A stretch of 64,000 nt of DNA from Panorpa germanica (GCA_963678705.1 OY783222.1:1-64000); one strand, 5' to 3'. Positions 1 through 14,927 are shown, counted from the stretch's first letter. Notes: a model not told the origin generated them from the sequence alone. Program-made: numbers and translations.

Positions 1-3000
1 CGAATACCGCCTCCTTACATAGATTTAGGCCTATAGTTCACATTGCTATTGAAGCGTATTCGAGTTATGAGCAAAAATCCAAAAAAAATTTGATGAAAAT
101 CCCATAACTTTTACAGTTTTTATCACAGAAAGTTGAAATAGTGCTAAAACGACGAATTGAGAAAAAATAATGCGATTTACGTTATTTTGAACATTCTCCA
201 TATAAAATTGACTGAGAATCAGAAAATATTTTTAAAAAAATCGCTGTTACTTGTGAAATCTTATAGCTACAAAAAAACAATGTAGTAGACATGTGCGAAT
301 ACCGCCACCTTACATAGATTTAGGCCTATAGTTTACATTGCTATTGAAGCGTATTCGAGATATGAGTAAAAATCCAAAAAAAAATTGATGAAAATCCCAT
401 AACTTTTACAGTTTTTATCACAGAAAGTTGAAATAGTGCTAAAACGACGAATTGAGAAAAAATAATGCGATTTATGCTATTTTGAACATTCTCCATATAA
501 AATTGACTGAGAATCAGAAAATATTTTTAAAAAAATCGCTGTTACTTGTGAAATCTTATAGCTACAAAAAAACAATGTACTAGACATGTGCGAATACCGC
601 CTCCTTACATAGATTTAGGCCTATAGTTCACATTGCTATTGAAGCGTATTCGAGTTATGAGCAAAAATCCAAAAACAATTTGAAGAAAATGCTATAACTC
701 TTACAGTTTTTATCACAAAAAGTTGAAATAGTTCTAAAACGACGAATTGAGAAAAAATAATGCGTTTTACGCTATTTTGAACATTCTCCATATAAAATTG
801 ACTGAGAATCAGAAAATATTTAAAAAAAAATCGCTGTTACTTGTGAAATCTTATAGCTACAAAAAAACAATGTACTAGACATGTGCGGATACCGCCTCCT
901 TACATAAAGTTAGGCTCATAGTTCACATTGCTATTGAAGCGTATTCGAGTTATAAGCAAAAATCCAAAAAAAATTTGAAGAAAATGCCATAACTCTTACA
1001 GTTTTTATCAAAAAAAGTTGAAATAGTTCTAAAACGACGAATTGAGAAAAAATAATGCGTTTTACGCTATTTTGAACATTCTCCATATAAAATTGACTGA
1101 GAATCAGAAAATATTTAAAAAAAAATCGCTGTTACTTGTGAAATCTTATAGCTACAAAAAAACAATGTACTAGACATGTGCGAATACCGCCTCCTTACAT
1201 AGATTTAGGCCTATAGTTCACATTGCTATTGAAGCGTATGCGAGGTAAGAGCAAAAATCCCAAAAAAATTTGAAGAAAATGCCATAACTCTTACAGTTTT
1301 TATCACAGAAAGTTGAAATAGTGCTAAAACGACAAATTGAGAAAAAATAATGCGATTTACGCTATTTTGAACATTCTCCATATAAAATTGACTGAGAATC
1401 AGAAAATATTTAAAAAAAAATCGCTTTTACTTGTGAAATCTTATAGCTACAAAAAAACAACGTACTAGACATGTGCGAATACCGCCTCCTTACATAGATT
1501 TAGGCCTATAGTTCACATTGCTATTGAAGCGTATTCGAGTTACTTGTGAAATTTTATAGCTACAAAAAAACAATGTACTAGACATGTGCGAATACCGCCT
1601 CCTTACATAGATTTAGGCCTATAGTTCACATTGCTATTGAAGCGTATTCGAGTTATGAGCAAAAATCCAAAAAAAATTTAATGAAAATCCCATAACTTTT
1701 ACAGTTTTTATCACAGAAAGTTGAAATAGTGCTAAATCGACGAATTGAGAAAATATAATGCGATTTACGCTATTTTGAACATTCTCCATATAAAATTGAC
1801 TGAGAATCAGAATTTTTTTTTAAAAAAATCGCTGTTACTTGTGAAATCTTATAGCTACAAAAAAACAATGTACAAGACATGTGCGAATACCGCCTCCTTA
1901 CATAGATTTAGGCCTATAGTTTACATTGCTATTGAAGCGTATTCGAGTTATGAGTAAAAATCCAAAAAAAATTTGATGAAAATCCCATAACTTTTACAGT
2001 TTTTATCACAGAAAGTTGAAATAGTGCTAAAACGACGAATTGAGAAAAATTAATGCGATTTATGCTATTTTGAACATTCTCCATATAAAATTGACTGAGA
2101 ATCAGAAAATATTTTTAAAAAAATCGCTGTTACTTGTGAAATCTTAAAGCTACAAAAAAACAATGTGCTAGACATGTGCGAATACCGCCTCCTTACATAG
2201 ATTTAGGCCTATAGTTCACATTGCTATTGAAGCGTATTCGAGTTATGAGCAAAAATCCAAAAAAAATTTGAAGAAAATGCCATAACTCTTACAGTTTTTA
2301 TCACAAAAAGTTGAAATAGTTCTAAAACGACGAATTGAGAAAAAATAATGCGTTTTACGCTATTGTAAACATTCTCCATATAAAATTGACTGAGAATCAG
2401 AAAATATTTTTAAAAAATCGCTGTTACTTGTGAAATCTTATAGCTACAAAAAAACAATGTACTAGACATGTGCGAATACCGCCTCCTTACATAGATTTAG
2501 GCCTATAGTTCACATTGCTATCGAAGCGTATTCGAGTTATGAGCAAAAATCCAAAAAAAAATTGAAGAAAATCCCATAACTTTTACAGTTTTTATCACAT
2601 AAAGTTGAAATAGTGCTAAAACGACGAATTGAGAAAAAATAATGCGTTTTACGCTATTTTGAACATTCTCCATATAAAATTGACTGAGAATCAGAAAATA
2701 TTTAAAAAAAAATCGCTGTTACTTGTGAAATCTTATAGCTACAAAAAAACAATGTACTAGACATGTGCAAATACCGCCTCCTTACCTAGATTTAGGCCTA
2801 TAGTTCACATTGCTATTCAAGCGTATTCGAGTTATCAGCAAAAATCCAAAAAAAAAATTTAAGAAAATGCCATAACTCTTACAGTTTTCATCACAGAAAG
2901 TTGAAATACTGCTAAAACGACGAATTGAGAAAAAATAATGCTATTTTGAACATTCTCCATATAAAATTGCTGTTACTTGTGAAATCTTATAGCTACAAAA

Positions 3001-6000
3001 AAACAATGTACTAGACATGTGCGAATACCGCCTCCTTACATAGATTTAGGCCTATAGTTTACATTGCTATTGAAGCGTATTCGAGTTATAAGCAAAAAAC
3101 AAAAAAAATTTGAAGAAAAGGCCATAACTCTTACAGTTTTTATCACAGAAAGTTGAAATAGTGCTAAACCGACGAATTGAGAAAAAATAATGCGTTTTAC
3201 GCTATTTTGAACATTCTCCATATAAAATTGACTGAGAATCAGAAAATATTTTTAAAAAAATCGCTGTTACTTGTGAAATCTTATAGCTACAAATAAACAA
3301 TGTACTAGACATGTGCGAATACCGCCTCCTTACATAGATTTAGGCCTATAGTTCACATTGCTATTGAAGCGTATTCGAGTTATGAGCAAAAATCCAAAAA
3401 AAAATTGAAGAAAATCCCATAACTTTTACAGTTTTTATCACATAAAGTTGATATAGTGCTAAAACGACGAATTGAGAAAAAATAATGCGTTTTACGCTAT
3501 TTTCAACATTCTCCATATAAAATTGACTGAGAATCAGAAAATATTTAAAAAAAAATCGCTGTTACTTGTGAAATCTTATAGCTACAAAAAAACAATGTAC
3601 TAGACATGTGCGAATACCGCCTCCTTACCTAGATTTAGGCCTATAGTTCACATTGCTATTCAAGCGTATTCGAGTTATCAGCAAAAAACTAAAAAAAAAT
3701 TGAAAAAAATGCCATAACTCTTACAGTTTTCATCACAGAAAGTTGAAATAGTGCTAAAACGACGAATTGAGAAAAAATAATGCTATTTTGAACATTCTCT
3801 ATATAAAATTGACTGAGAATCAAAAAATATTTTAAAAAAACTCGCTGTTACTTGTGAAATCTTATAGCTACAAAAAAACAATGTACTAGACATGTGCGAA
3901 TACCGCCTCCTTACATAGATTTAGGCCTATAGTTCACATTGCTATTGAAGCGTATTCGAGTTATGAGCAAAAATCCAAAAAAAATTTGATGAAAATCCCA
4001 TAACTTTTACAGTTTTTATCACAGAAAGTTGAAATAATGCTAAAACGACGAATTGAGAAAAAATAATGCGATTTATGCTATTTTGAACATTCTCCATATA
4101 AAATTGACTGAGAATCAGAAAATATTTTTAAAAAAATCGCTGTTACTTCTGAAATCTTATAGCTACAAAAAAACAATGTACTAGACATGTGCGAATACCG
4201 CCTCCTTACATAGATTTAGGCCTATAGTTCACATTGCTATTGAAGCGTATTCGAGTTATGAGCAAAAATCCAAAAAAAATTTAAAGAAAATGCCATAACT
4301 CTTACAGTTTTTATCACAAAAAGTTGAAATAGTTCTAAAACGACGAATTGAGAAAAAATAATGCGTTTTACGCTATTTTGAACATTCTCCATATAAAATT
4401 GACTGAGAATCAGAAAATATTTTTAAAAAAATCGCTGTTACTTGTGAAATCTTATAGCTACAAAAAAACAATGTACTAGACATGTGCGAATACCGCCTCC
4501 TTACATAGATTTAGGCCTATAGTTCACATTGCTATTGAAGCGTATTCGAGTTATGAGCAAAAATCCAAAAAAAAATTGAAGAAAATCCCATAACTTTTAC
4601 AGTTTTTATCACATAAAGTTGAAATAGTGCTAAAACGACGAATTGAGAAAAAATAATGCGTTTTACGCTATTTTGAACATTCTCCATATAAAATTGACTG
4701 AGAATCAGAAAATAATTTTTAAAAAATCGCTGTTACTTGTGAAATCTTATAGCTACAAAAAAACAATGTACTAGACATGTGCGAATACCGCCTCCTTACA
4801 TAGATTTAGGCCTATAGTTCACATTGCTATTGAAGCGTATTCGAGGTAAGAGCAAAAATCCCAAAAAAATTTGAAGAAAATGCCATAACTCTTACAGTTT
4901 TTATCACAGAAAGTTGAAATAGTGCTAAAACGACGAATTGAGAAAAAATAATGCGTTTTACGCTATTTTGAACATTCTCCATATAAAATTGACTGAGAAT
5001 CAGAAAATATTTAAAAAAAAATCGCTGTTACTTGTGAAATCTTATAGCTACAAAAAAACAACGTACAAGACATGTGCGAATACCGCCTCCTTACATAGAT
5101 TTAGGCCTATAGTTCACATTGCTATTGAAGCGTATTCGAGTTACTTGTGAAATCTTATAGCTACAAAAAAACAATGTACTAGACATGTGCGAATACCGCC
5201 TCCTTACATAGATTTAGGCCTATAGTTCACATTGCTATTGAAGCGTATTCGAGTTATGAGCAAAAATCCAAAAAAAATTTGAAGAAAATACCATAACTCT
5301 TACAGTTTTTATCAAAAAAAGTTGAAATAGTTCTAAAACGACGAATTGAGAAAAAATAATGCGTTTTACGCTATTTTGAACATTCTCCATATAAAATTGA
5401 CTGAGAATCAGAAAATATTTAAAAAAAAATCGCTGTTACTTGTGAAATCTTATAGCTACAAAAAAACAATGTACTAGACATGTGCGAATACCGCCTCCTT
5501 ACATAGATTTAGGCCTATAGTTCACATTGCTATTGAAGCGTATTCGAGGTAAGAGCAAAAATCCCAAAAAAATTTGAAGAAAATGCCATAACTCTTACAG
5601 TTTTTATCACAGAAAGTTGAAATAGTGCTAAAACGACGAATTGAGAAAAAATAATGCGTTTTACGCTATTTTGAACATTCTCCATATAAAATTGACTGAG
5701 AATCAGAAAATATTTAAAAAAAAATCGCTGTTACTTGTGAAATCTTATAGCTACAAAAAAACAACGTACTAGACATGTGCGAATACCGCCTCCTTACATA
5801 GATTTAGGCCTATAGTTCACATTGCTATTGAAGCGTATTCGAGTTACTTGTGAAATCTTATAGCTACAAAAAAACAATGTACTAGACATGTGCGAATACC
5901 GCCTCCTTACATAGATTTAGGCCTATAGTTCACATTGCTATTGAAGCGTATTCGAGTTATGAGCAAAAATCCAAAAAAAATTTGATGAAAATCCCATAAC

Positions 6001-9000
6001 TTTTACAGTTTTTATCACAGAAAGTTGAAATAGTGCTAAAACGACGAATTGAGAAAATATAATGCGATTTACGCTATTTTGAACATTCTCCATATAAAAT
6101 TGACTGAGAATCAGAAATTTTTTTTAAAAAAATCGCTGTTACTTGTGAAATCTTATAGCTACAAAAAAACAATGTACTAGACATGTGCGAATACCGCCTC
6201 CTTACATAGATTTAGGCCTATAGTTTACATTGCTATTGAAGCGTATTCGAGTTATGAGTAAAAATCCAAAAAAAATTTGATGAAAATCCCATAACTTTTA
6301 CAGTTTTTATCACAGAAAGTTGAAATAGTGCTAAAACGACGAATTGAGAAAAATTAATGCGATTTATGCTATTTTGAACATTCTCCATATAAAATTGACT
6401 GAGAATCAGAAAATATTTTTAAAAAAATCGCTGTTACTTGTGAAATCTTATAGCTACAAAAAAACAATGTACTAGACATGTGCGAATTCCGCCTCCTTAC
6501 ATAGATTTAGGCCTATAGTTCACATTGCTATTGAAGCGTATTCGAGTTATGAGCAAAAATCCAAAAAAAATTTGAAGAAAATGCCATAACTCTTACAGTT
6601 TTTATCACAAAAAGTTGAAATAGTTCTAAAACGACGAATTGAGAAAAAATAATGCGTTTTACGCTATTGTAAACATTCTCCATATAAAATTGACTGAGAA
6701 TCAGAAAATATTTTTAAAAAAATCGCTGTTACTTGTGAAATCTTATAGCTACAAAAAAACAATGTACTAGACATGTGCGAATACCGCCTCCTTACATAGA
6801 TTTAGGCCTATAGTTCACATTGCTATCGAAGCGTATTCGAGTTATGAGCAAAAATCCAAAAAAAAATTGAAGAAAATCCCATAACTTTTACAGTTTTTAT
6901 CACATAAAGTTGAAATAGTGCTAAAACGACGAATTGAGAAAAAATAATGCGTTTTACGCTATTTTGAACATTCTCCATATAAAATTGACTGAGAATCAGA
7001 AAATATTTAAAAAAAAATCGCTGTTACTTGTGAAATCTTATAGCTACAAAAAAACAATGTACTAGACATGTGCAAATACCGCCTCCTTACCTAGATTTAG
7101 GCCTATAGTTCACATTGCTATTCAAGCGTATTCAAGTTATCAGCAAAAATCCAAAAAAAAATTTAAGAAAATGCCATAACTCTTACAGTTTTCATCACAG
7201 AAAGTTGAAATACTGCTAAAACGACGAATTGAGAAAAAATAATGCTATTTTGAACATTCTCCATATAAAATTGACTGAGAATCAGAAAATATTTTAAAAA
7301 AACTTGCTGTTACTTGTGAAATCTTATAGCTACAAAAAAACAATGTACTAGACATGTGCGAATACCGCCTCCTTACATAGATTTAGGCCTATAGTTTACA
7401 TTGCTATTAAAGCGTATTCGAGTTATAAGCAAAAAACAAAAAAAATTTGAAGAAAAGGCCATAACTCTTACAGTTTTTATCACAGAAAGTTGAAATAGTG
7501 CTAAAACGACGAATTGAGAAAAAATAATGCGTTTTACGCTATTTTGAACATTCTCCATATAAAATTGACTGAGAAACAGAAAATATTTTTAAAAAAATCG
7601 CTGTTACTTGTGAAATCTTATAGCTACAAATAAACAATGTACTAGACATGTGCGAATACCGCCTCCTTACATAGATTTAGGCCTATAGTTCACATTGCTA
7701 TTGAAGCGTATTCGAGTTATGAGCAAAAATCCCAAAAAAATTTGAAGAAAATGCCATAACTCTTACAGTTTTTATCACAGAAATTTCAAATAGTGCTAAA
7801 ACGACGAATTGAGAAAAAATAATGCGTTTTACGCTATTTTGAACATTCTCCATATAAAATTGACTGAGAATCAGAAAATATTTTTTAAAAAATCGCTGTT
7901 ACTTGTGAAATCTTATAGCTACAAATAAACAATGAACTAGACATGTGCGAATACCGCCTCCTTACATAGATTTAGGCCTATAGTTCACATTGCTATTGAA
8001 GCGTATTCGAGTTATGAGCAAAAATCCCAAAAAAATTAGAAGAAAATGCCATAACTCTTACAGTTTTTATCACAGAAAGTTGAAATAGTGCTAAAACGAC
8101 GAATTGAGAAAAAATAATGCGTTTTACGCTATTTTGAACATTCTCCATATAAAATTGACTAAGAATCAGAAAATATTTAAAAAAAAATCGCTGTTACTTG
8201 TGAAATCTTATAGCTACAAAAAAACAACGTACTAGACATGTGCGTATACCGCCTCCTTACATAGATTTAGGCCTAAATTTCACATTGCTATTGAAGCGTA
8301 TTTGAGTTACTTGTGAAATCTTATAGCTACAAAAAAACAATGTACTAGACATGTGCGAATACCGCCTCCTTACATAGATTTAGGCCTATAGTTTACATTG
8401 CTATTGAAGCGTATTCGAGTTATGAGCAAAAATCCAAAAAAAATTTGATGAAAATCCCATAACTTTTACAGTTTTTATCACAGAAAGTTAAAATAGTGCT
8501 AAAACGACGAATTGAGAAAATATAATGCGATTTACGCTATTTTGAACATTCTCCATATAAAATTGACTGAGAATCAGAAATTTTTTTTAAAAAAATCGCT
8601 GTTACTTGTGAAATCTTATAGCTACAAAAAAACAATGTACTAGACATGTGCGAATACCGCCTCCTTACATAGATTTAGGCCTATAGTTTACATTGCTATT
8701 GAAGCGTATTCGAGTTATGAGTAAAAATCCAAAAAAAATTTGATGAAAATCCCATAACTTTTACAGTTTTTATCACAGAAAGTTGAAATAGTGCTAAAAC
8801 GACGAATTGAGAAAAATTAATGCGATTTATGCTATTTTGAACATTCTCCATATAAAATTGACTGAGAATCAGAAAATATTTTTAAAAAAATCGCTGTTAC
8901 TTGTGAAATCTTAAAGCTACAAAAAAACAATGTACTAGACATGTGCGGATACCGCCTCCTTACATAAAATTAGGCTCATAGTTCACATTGCTATTGAAGC

Positions 9001-12000
9001 GTATTCGAGTTATGAGCAAAAATCCCAAAAAAATTTGAAGAAAATGCCATAACTCTTACAGTTTTTATCAAAAAAAGTTGAAATAGTTCTAAAACGACGA
9101 ATTGAGAAAAAATAATGCGTTTTACGCTATTTTGAACATTCTCCATATAAAATTGACTGAGAATCAGAAAATATTTAAAAAAAAATCGCTGTTACTTGTG
9201 AAATCTTATAGCTACAAAAAAACAATGTACGAGACATGTGCGAATACCGCCTCCTTACATAGATTTAGGCCTATAGTTCACATTGCTATTGAAGCGTATT
9301 CGAGGTAAGAGCAAAAATCCCAAAAAAATTTGAAGAAAATGCCATAACTCTTACAGTTTTTATCACAGAAAGTTGAAATAGTGCTAAAACGACGAATTGA
9401 GAAAAAATAATGCGTTTTACGCTATTTTGAACATTCTCCATATAAAATTGACTGAGAATCAGAAAATATTTAAAAAAAAATCGCTGTTACTTGTGAAATC
9501 TTATAGCTACAAAAAAACAACGTACTAGACATGTGCGAATACCGCCTCCTTACATAGATTTAGGCCTATAGTTCACATTGCTATTGAAGCGTATTCGAGT
9601 TACTTGTGAAATCTTATAGCTACAGAAAAACAATGTACTAGACATGTGCGAATACCGCCTCCTTACATAGCTTTAGGCCTATAGTTTACATTGCTATTGA
9701 AGCGTATTCGAGTTATGAGTAAAAATCCAAAAAAAATTTGATGAAAATCCCATAACTTTTACAGTTTTTATCACAGAAAGTTAAATTGTGCTAAAACGAC
9801 GAATTGAGAAAAATTAATGCGATTTATGCTATTTTGAACATTCTCCATATAAAATTGACTGAGAATCAGAAAATATTTTTAAAAAAATCGCTGTTACTTG
9901 TGAAATCTTAAAGCTACAAAAAAACAATGTACTAGACATGTGCGAATACCGCCTCCTTACATAGATTTAGGCCTATAGTTCACATTGCTATTGAAGCGTA
10001 TTCGAGTTATGAGCAAAAATCCAAAAAAAATTTGAAGAAAATGCCATAACTCTTACAGTTTTTATCACAAAAAGTTGAAATAGTTCTAAAACGACGAATT
10101 GAGAAAAAATAATGCGTTTTACGCTATTGTAAACATTCTCCATATAAAATTGACTGAGAATCAGAAAATATTTTTAAAAAAATCGCTGTTACTTGTGAAA
10201 TCTTATAGCTACAAAAAAACAATGTACTAGACATGTGCGAATACCGCCTCCTTACATAGATTTAGGCCTATAGTTCACATTGCTATCGAAGCGTATTCGA
10301 GTTATGAGCAAAAATCCAAAAAAAAATTGAAGAAAATCCCATAACTTTTACAGTTTTTATCACATAAAGTTGAAATAGTGCTAAAACGACGAATTGAGAA
10401 AAAATAATGCGTTTTACGCTAATTTGAACATTCTCCATATAAAATTGACTGAGAATCAGAAAATATTTAAAAAAAAATCGCTGTTACTTGTGAAATCTTA
10501 TAGCTACAAAAAAACAATGTACTAGACATGTGCAAATACCGCCTCCTTACCTAGATTTAGGCCTATAGTTCACATTGCTATTCAAGCGTATTCGAGTTAT
10601 CAGCAAAAATCCAAAAAAAAAATTAAGAAAATGCCATAACTCTTACAGTTTTCATCACAGAAAGTTGAAATACTGCTAAAACGACGAATTGAGAAAAAAT
10701 AATGCTATTTTGAACATTCTCCATATAAAATTGACTGAGAATCAGAAAATATTTTAAAAAAACTTGCTGTTACTTGTGAAATCTTATAGCTACAAAAAAA
10801 CAATGTACTAGACATGTGCGAATACCGCCTCCTTACATAGATTTAGGCCTATAGTTTACATTGCTATTGAAGCGTATTCGAGTTATAAGCAAAAAACAAA
10901 AAAAATTTGAAGAAAAGGCCATAACTCTTACAGTTTTTATCACAGAAAGTTGAAATAGTGCTAAAACGACGAATTGAGAAAAAATAATGCGTTTTACGCT
11001 ATTTTGAACATTCTCCATATAACATTGACTGAGAATCAGAAAATATTTTTAAAAAAATCGCTGTTACTTGTGAAATCTTATAGCTACAAATAAACAATGT
11101 ACTAGACATGTGCGAATACCGCCTCCTTACATAGATTTAGGCCTATAGTTCACATTGCTATTGAAGCGTATTCGAGTTATGAGCAAAAATCCCAAAAAAA
11201 TTTGAAGAAAATGCCATAACTCTTACAGTTTTTATCACAGAAAGTTGAAATAGTGCTAAAACGACGAATTGAGAAAAAATAATGCGTTTTACGCTATTTT
11301 GAACATTCTCCATATAAAATTGACTGAGAATCAGAAAATATTTTTTAAAAAATCGCTGTTACTTGTGAAATCTTATAGCTACAAATAAACAATAAACTAG
11401 ACATGTGCGAATACCGCCTAGTTACATAGATTTAGGCCTATAGTTCACATTGCTATTGAAGCGTATTCGAGTTATAAGCAAAAATCCCAAAAAAATTTGA
11501 AGAAAATGCCATAACTCTTACAGTTTTTATCACAGAAAGTTGAAATAGTGCTAAAACGACGAATTGAGAAAAAATAATGCGTTTTACGCTATTTTGAACA
11601 TTCTCCATATAAAATTGACTAAGAATCAGAAAATATTTAAAAAAAAATCGCTGTTACTTGTGAAATCTTATAGCTACAACAAAACAACGTACTAGACATG
11701 TGCGAGTACCGCCTCCTTACATAGATTTAGGCCTAAATTTCACATTGCTATTGAAGCGTATTCGAGTTACTTGTGAAATCTTATAGCTACAAAAAAACAA
11801 TGTACTAGACATGTGCGAATACCGCCTCCTTACATAGATTTAGGCCTATAGTTCACATTGCTATTGAAGCGTATTCGAGTTATGAGCAAAAATCCAAAAA
11901 AAATTTGAAGAAAATGCCATAACTCTTACAGTTTTTATCACAAAAAGTTGAAATAGTTCTAAAACGACGAATTGAGAAAAAATAATGCGTTTTACGCTAT

Positions 12001-14110
12001 TTTGAACATTCTCCATATAAAATTGACTGAGAATCAGAAAATATTTAAAAAAAAATCGCTGTTACTTGTGAAATCTTATAGCTACAAAAAAACAATGTAC
12101 TAGACATGTGCGAATACCGCCTCCTTACATAGATTTAGGCCTATAGTTCACATTGCTATTGAAGCGTATTCGAGTTATGAGCAAAAATCCAAAAAAAAAT
12201 TGAAGAAAATCCCATAACTTTTACAGTTTTTATCACATAAAGTTGAAATAGTGCTAAAACGACGAATTGAGAAAAAATAATGCGTTTTACGCTATTTTCA
12301 ACATTCTCCATATAAAATTGACTGAGAATCAGAAAATATTTTAAAAAAAATCGCAGTTACTTGTGAAATCTTATAGCTACAAAAAAACAATGTACTAGAC
12401 ATGTGCGAATACCGCCTCCTTACATAGATTTAGGCCTATAGTTCACATTGCTATTCAAGCGTATTCGAGTTATCAGCAAAAATCTAAAAAAAATTTGAAA
12501 AAAATGCCATAACTCTTACAGTTTTCATCACAGAAAGTTGAAATAGTGCTAAAACGACGAATTGAGAAAAAATAATGCTATTTTGAACATTCTCTATATA
12601 AAATTGACTGAGAATCAGAAAATATTTTAAAAAAACTCGCTGTTACTTGTGAAATCTTATAGCTACAAAAAAACAATGTACTAGACATGTGCGAATACCG
12701 CCTCCTTACATAGATTTAGGCCTATAGTTCACATTGCTATTGAAGCGTATTCGAGTTATGAGCAAAAATCCAAAAAAAATTTGATGAAAATCCCATAACT
12801 TTTACAGTTTTTATCACAGAAAGTTGAAATAGTGCTAAAACGACGAATTAAGAAAATATAATGCGATTTACGCTATTTTGAACATTCTCCATATAAAATT
12901 GACTGAGAATCAGAAAATATTTTTAAAAAAATCGCTGTTACTTGTGAAATCTTATAGCTACAAAAAAACAATGTACTAGACATGTGCGAATACCGCCTCC
13001 TTACATAGATTTAGGCCTATAGTTCACATTGCTATTGAAGCGTATTCGAGTTATGAGTAAAAATCCAAAAAAAATTTGATGAAAATCCCATAACTTTTAC
13101 AGTTTTTATCACAGAAAGTTGAAATAGTGCTAAAACGACGAATTGAGAAAAAATAATGCGATTTATGCTATTTTGAACATTCTCCATATAAAATTGACTG
13201 AGAATCAGAAAATATTTTTAAAAAAATCGCTGTTACTTCTGAAATCTTATAGCTACAAAAAAACAATGTACTAGACATGTGCGAATACCGCCTCAATACA
13301 TAGATTTAGGCCTATAGTTCACATTGCTATTGAAGCGTATTCGAGTTATGAGCAAAAATCCAAAAAAAATTTAAAGAAAATGCCATAACTCTTACAGTTT
13401 TTATCACAAAAAGTTGAAATAGTTCTAAAACGACGAATTGAGAAAAAATAATGCGTTTTACGCTATTTTGAACATTCTCCATATAAAATTGACTGAGAAT
13501 CAGAAAATATTTTTAAAAAAATCGCTGTTACTTGTGAAATCTTATAGCTACAAAAAAACAATGTACTAGACATGTGCGAATACCGCCTCCTTACATAGGT
13601 TTAGGCCTATAGTTCACATTGCTATTGAAGCGTATTCGAGTTATGAGCAAAAATCCAAAAAAAAATTGAAGAAAATCCCATAACTTTTACAGTTTTTATC
13701 ACATAAAGTTGAAATAGTGCTAAAACGACGAATTGAGAAAAAATAATGCGTTTTACGCTATTTTGAACATTCTCCATATAAAATTGACTGAGAATCAGAA
13801 AATATTTAAAAAAAAATCGCTGTTACTTGTGAAATCTTATAGCTACAAAAAAATAATGTACTAGACATGTGCGAATACCGCCTCCTTACAAAGATTTAGG
13901 CCTATAGTTCACATTGCTATTGAAGCGTATTCGAGTTATGAGCAAAAATCCAAAAAAAATTTGAAGAAAATCCCATAACTCTTACAGTTTTTATCACAGA
14001 AAGTTGAAATAGTGCTAAAACGACGAATTGAGAAAAAATAATGCGTTTTACGCTATTTTGAACATTCTCCATATAAAATTGACTGAGAATCAGAAAATAT
14101 TTAAAAAAAA
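1..14110. repeat. Satellite 1 array, ~295-bp units
   Basis: About 52 tandem head-to-tail units fill this stretch. The recurring marker 'gaataccgcc' falls at about 2, 297, 591, 887, 1181, 1477 and so on, a step of about 295 bp. Each unit is AT-rich with several A-tracts, plus a conserved block containing 'tttaggcctatag' (an AGGCCT site in nearly every unit). Variant units are a 112-bp short form, a form lacking about 8 bp near 'aataatgctattttg', and one of about 253 bp (2767-3020). The array runs off the left edge and ends at an A-run near 14110. Open frames of 60-70 codons recur here once per unit or per higher-order block and are chance products of the repeat. Pericentromeric or centromeric satellite is a plausible role, but nothing in the sequence proves it. 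Confidence 0.97.
1476..1588. repeat. Satellite 1 short unit (112 bp)
   Basis: This is one of six short units; the others begin near 5077, 5781, 8243, 9535 and 11702. The middle ~183 bp of the normal unit is missing. The join lies at 'cgagttacttgtg', where 'gagttatgagc' and 'ctgttacttgtg' of the full unit share GTTA. The short form is therefore best explained by a deletion between GTTA repeats that was later copied along the array. Confidence 0.85.
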
Positions 14111-14112
14111 AA

Positions 14113-14900
14113 AACAAGTAATATCTGGTTCATGATTGAAACAATTCAAATTGTTAAAATGTATTTATTTAACAACATCCAATTCATTAGAGAGGTAACT
14201 CTGAGAAAAATCCATAATTCGTCAATATCTCAATACTCAAAATTGGGGCTAGACTCCTTAATGAACTAACCGATCGATATATACATATATAAAAATAGTT
14301 CATAATATTTTTAAATATGTATATGTAAAAAGAAATTTGGAATCACTGGAATGCAGGTATAAAAATATTAACAGATAATAGAAAATTGATTTACAACACA
14401 CTATATGTTTATTAATAGTTGATATATTAATTAATGATCTATTTATAAACAAAGCTTGAACATTTATCTGACTCAAGTTTATATGGTTTAAATAGCTCAA
14501 TCGTGTGCAAAGTTATTAACGTTTTTATATTTGAAAACATTGAGTGCTAGTACAAATTTGTAAATCGATTGTCATTTTAGTACACTATATCAATATGTTG
14601 CCATCTATATCTAAGTGCATAAGTAATGTTTCACCAAAAGATATATTTCAATCAAAAATTTAAAAAAACGACCCCAAAAAATAAGTGCAGAAGCCCATTC
14701 TAAGTTACTATAGTTCAAATTAAGAGAGTTCTGCGGGGACTCATAATTAAAACAAGTTGTCGAGTATAAACTGCTGATATAACCAAAAAGCATTACCTCA
14801 CTTATTTTTCTATAGTTTATATAAGAATGAATAAGATAAAAATTCGTTATCGTATTATAGATTTATACCGCTCTTATAACCTCTTTTAAGTATAAGTCAC
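14113..14900. other. AT-rich spacer with no recognised gene
   Basis: Single-copy-looking AT-rich sequence sits between the end of satellite 1 and a transposon terminus at 14901. Two open frames of 60-66 codons on the minus strand (14300-14500, 14611-14793) are low in complexity and resemble no protein I know. It may be the inside of the P-like element whose end lies at 14927, but I see no similarity to the inside of the 48.5-55.7 kb copy. Confidence 0.5.
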
Positions 14901-14927
14901 CGCCGAACTATCGTGATTTGGACTATA
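14901..14927 (-). repeat. Lone terminal inverted repeat of the P-like family
   Basis: This 27-bp block ends in 'ggactata' and matches the right terminus of the 7.2-kb element at 55645-55671 at 23 of 27 positions. The matching 'gtcac' just outside the block is also shared. It marks the right end of a second, older member of that family. No matching left terminus was found between here and satellite 1, so the rest is deleted, diverged, or lies beneath the satellite junction. Confidence 0.6.

Noticed and set aside
1-14110. Satellite 1 as a CRISPR-like array or a tandem gene family
   Set aside because: Units of ~295 bp are near-identical throughout with no repeat/spacer alternation, and this is eukaryotic sequence.
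1745-14117. Recurring open frames of 61-70 codons in satellite 1 (for example the minus-strand frames at 3036, 7373, 10833 and 13917)
   Set aside because: They are readings of the satellite unit, recur with the repeat, and change with each small indel; there is no start context or protein-like variation.
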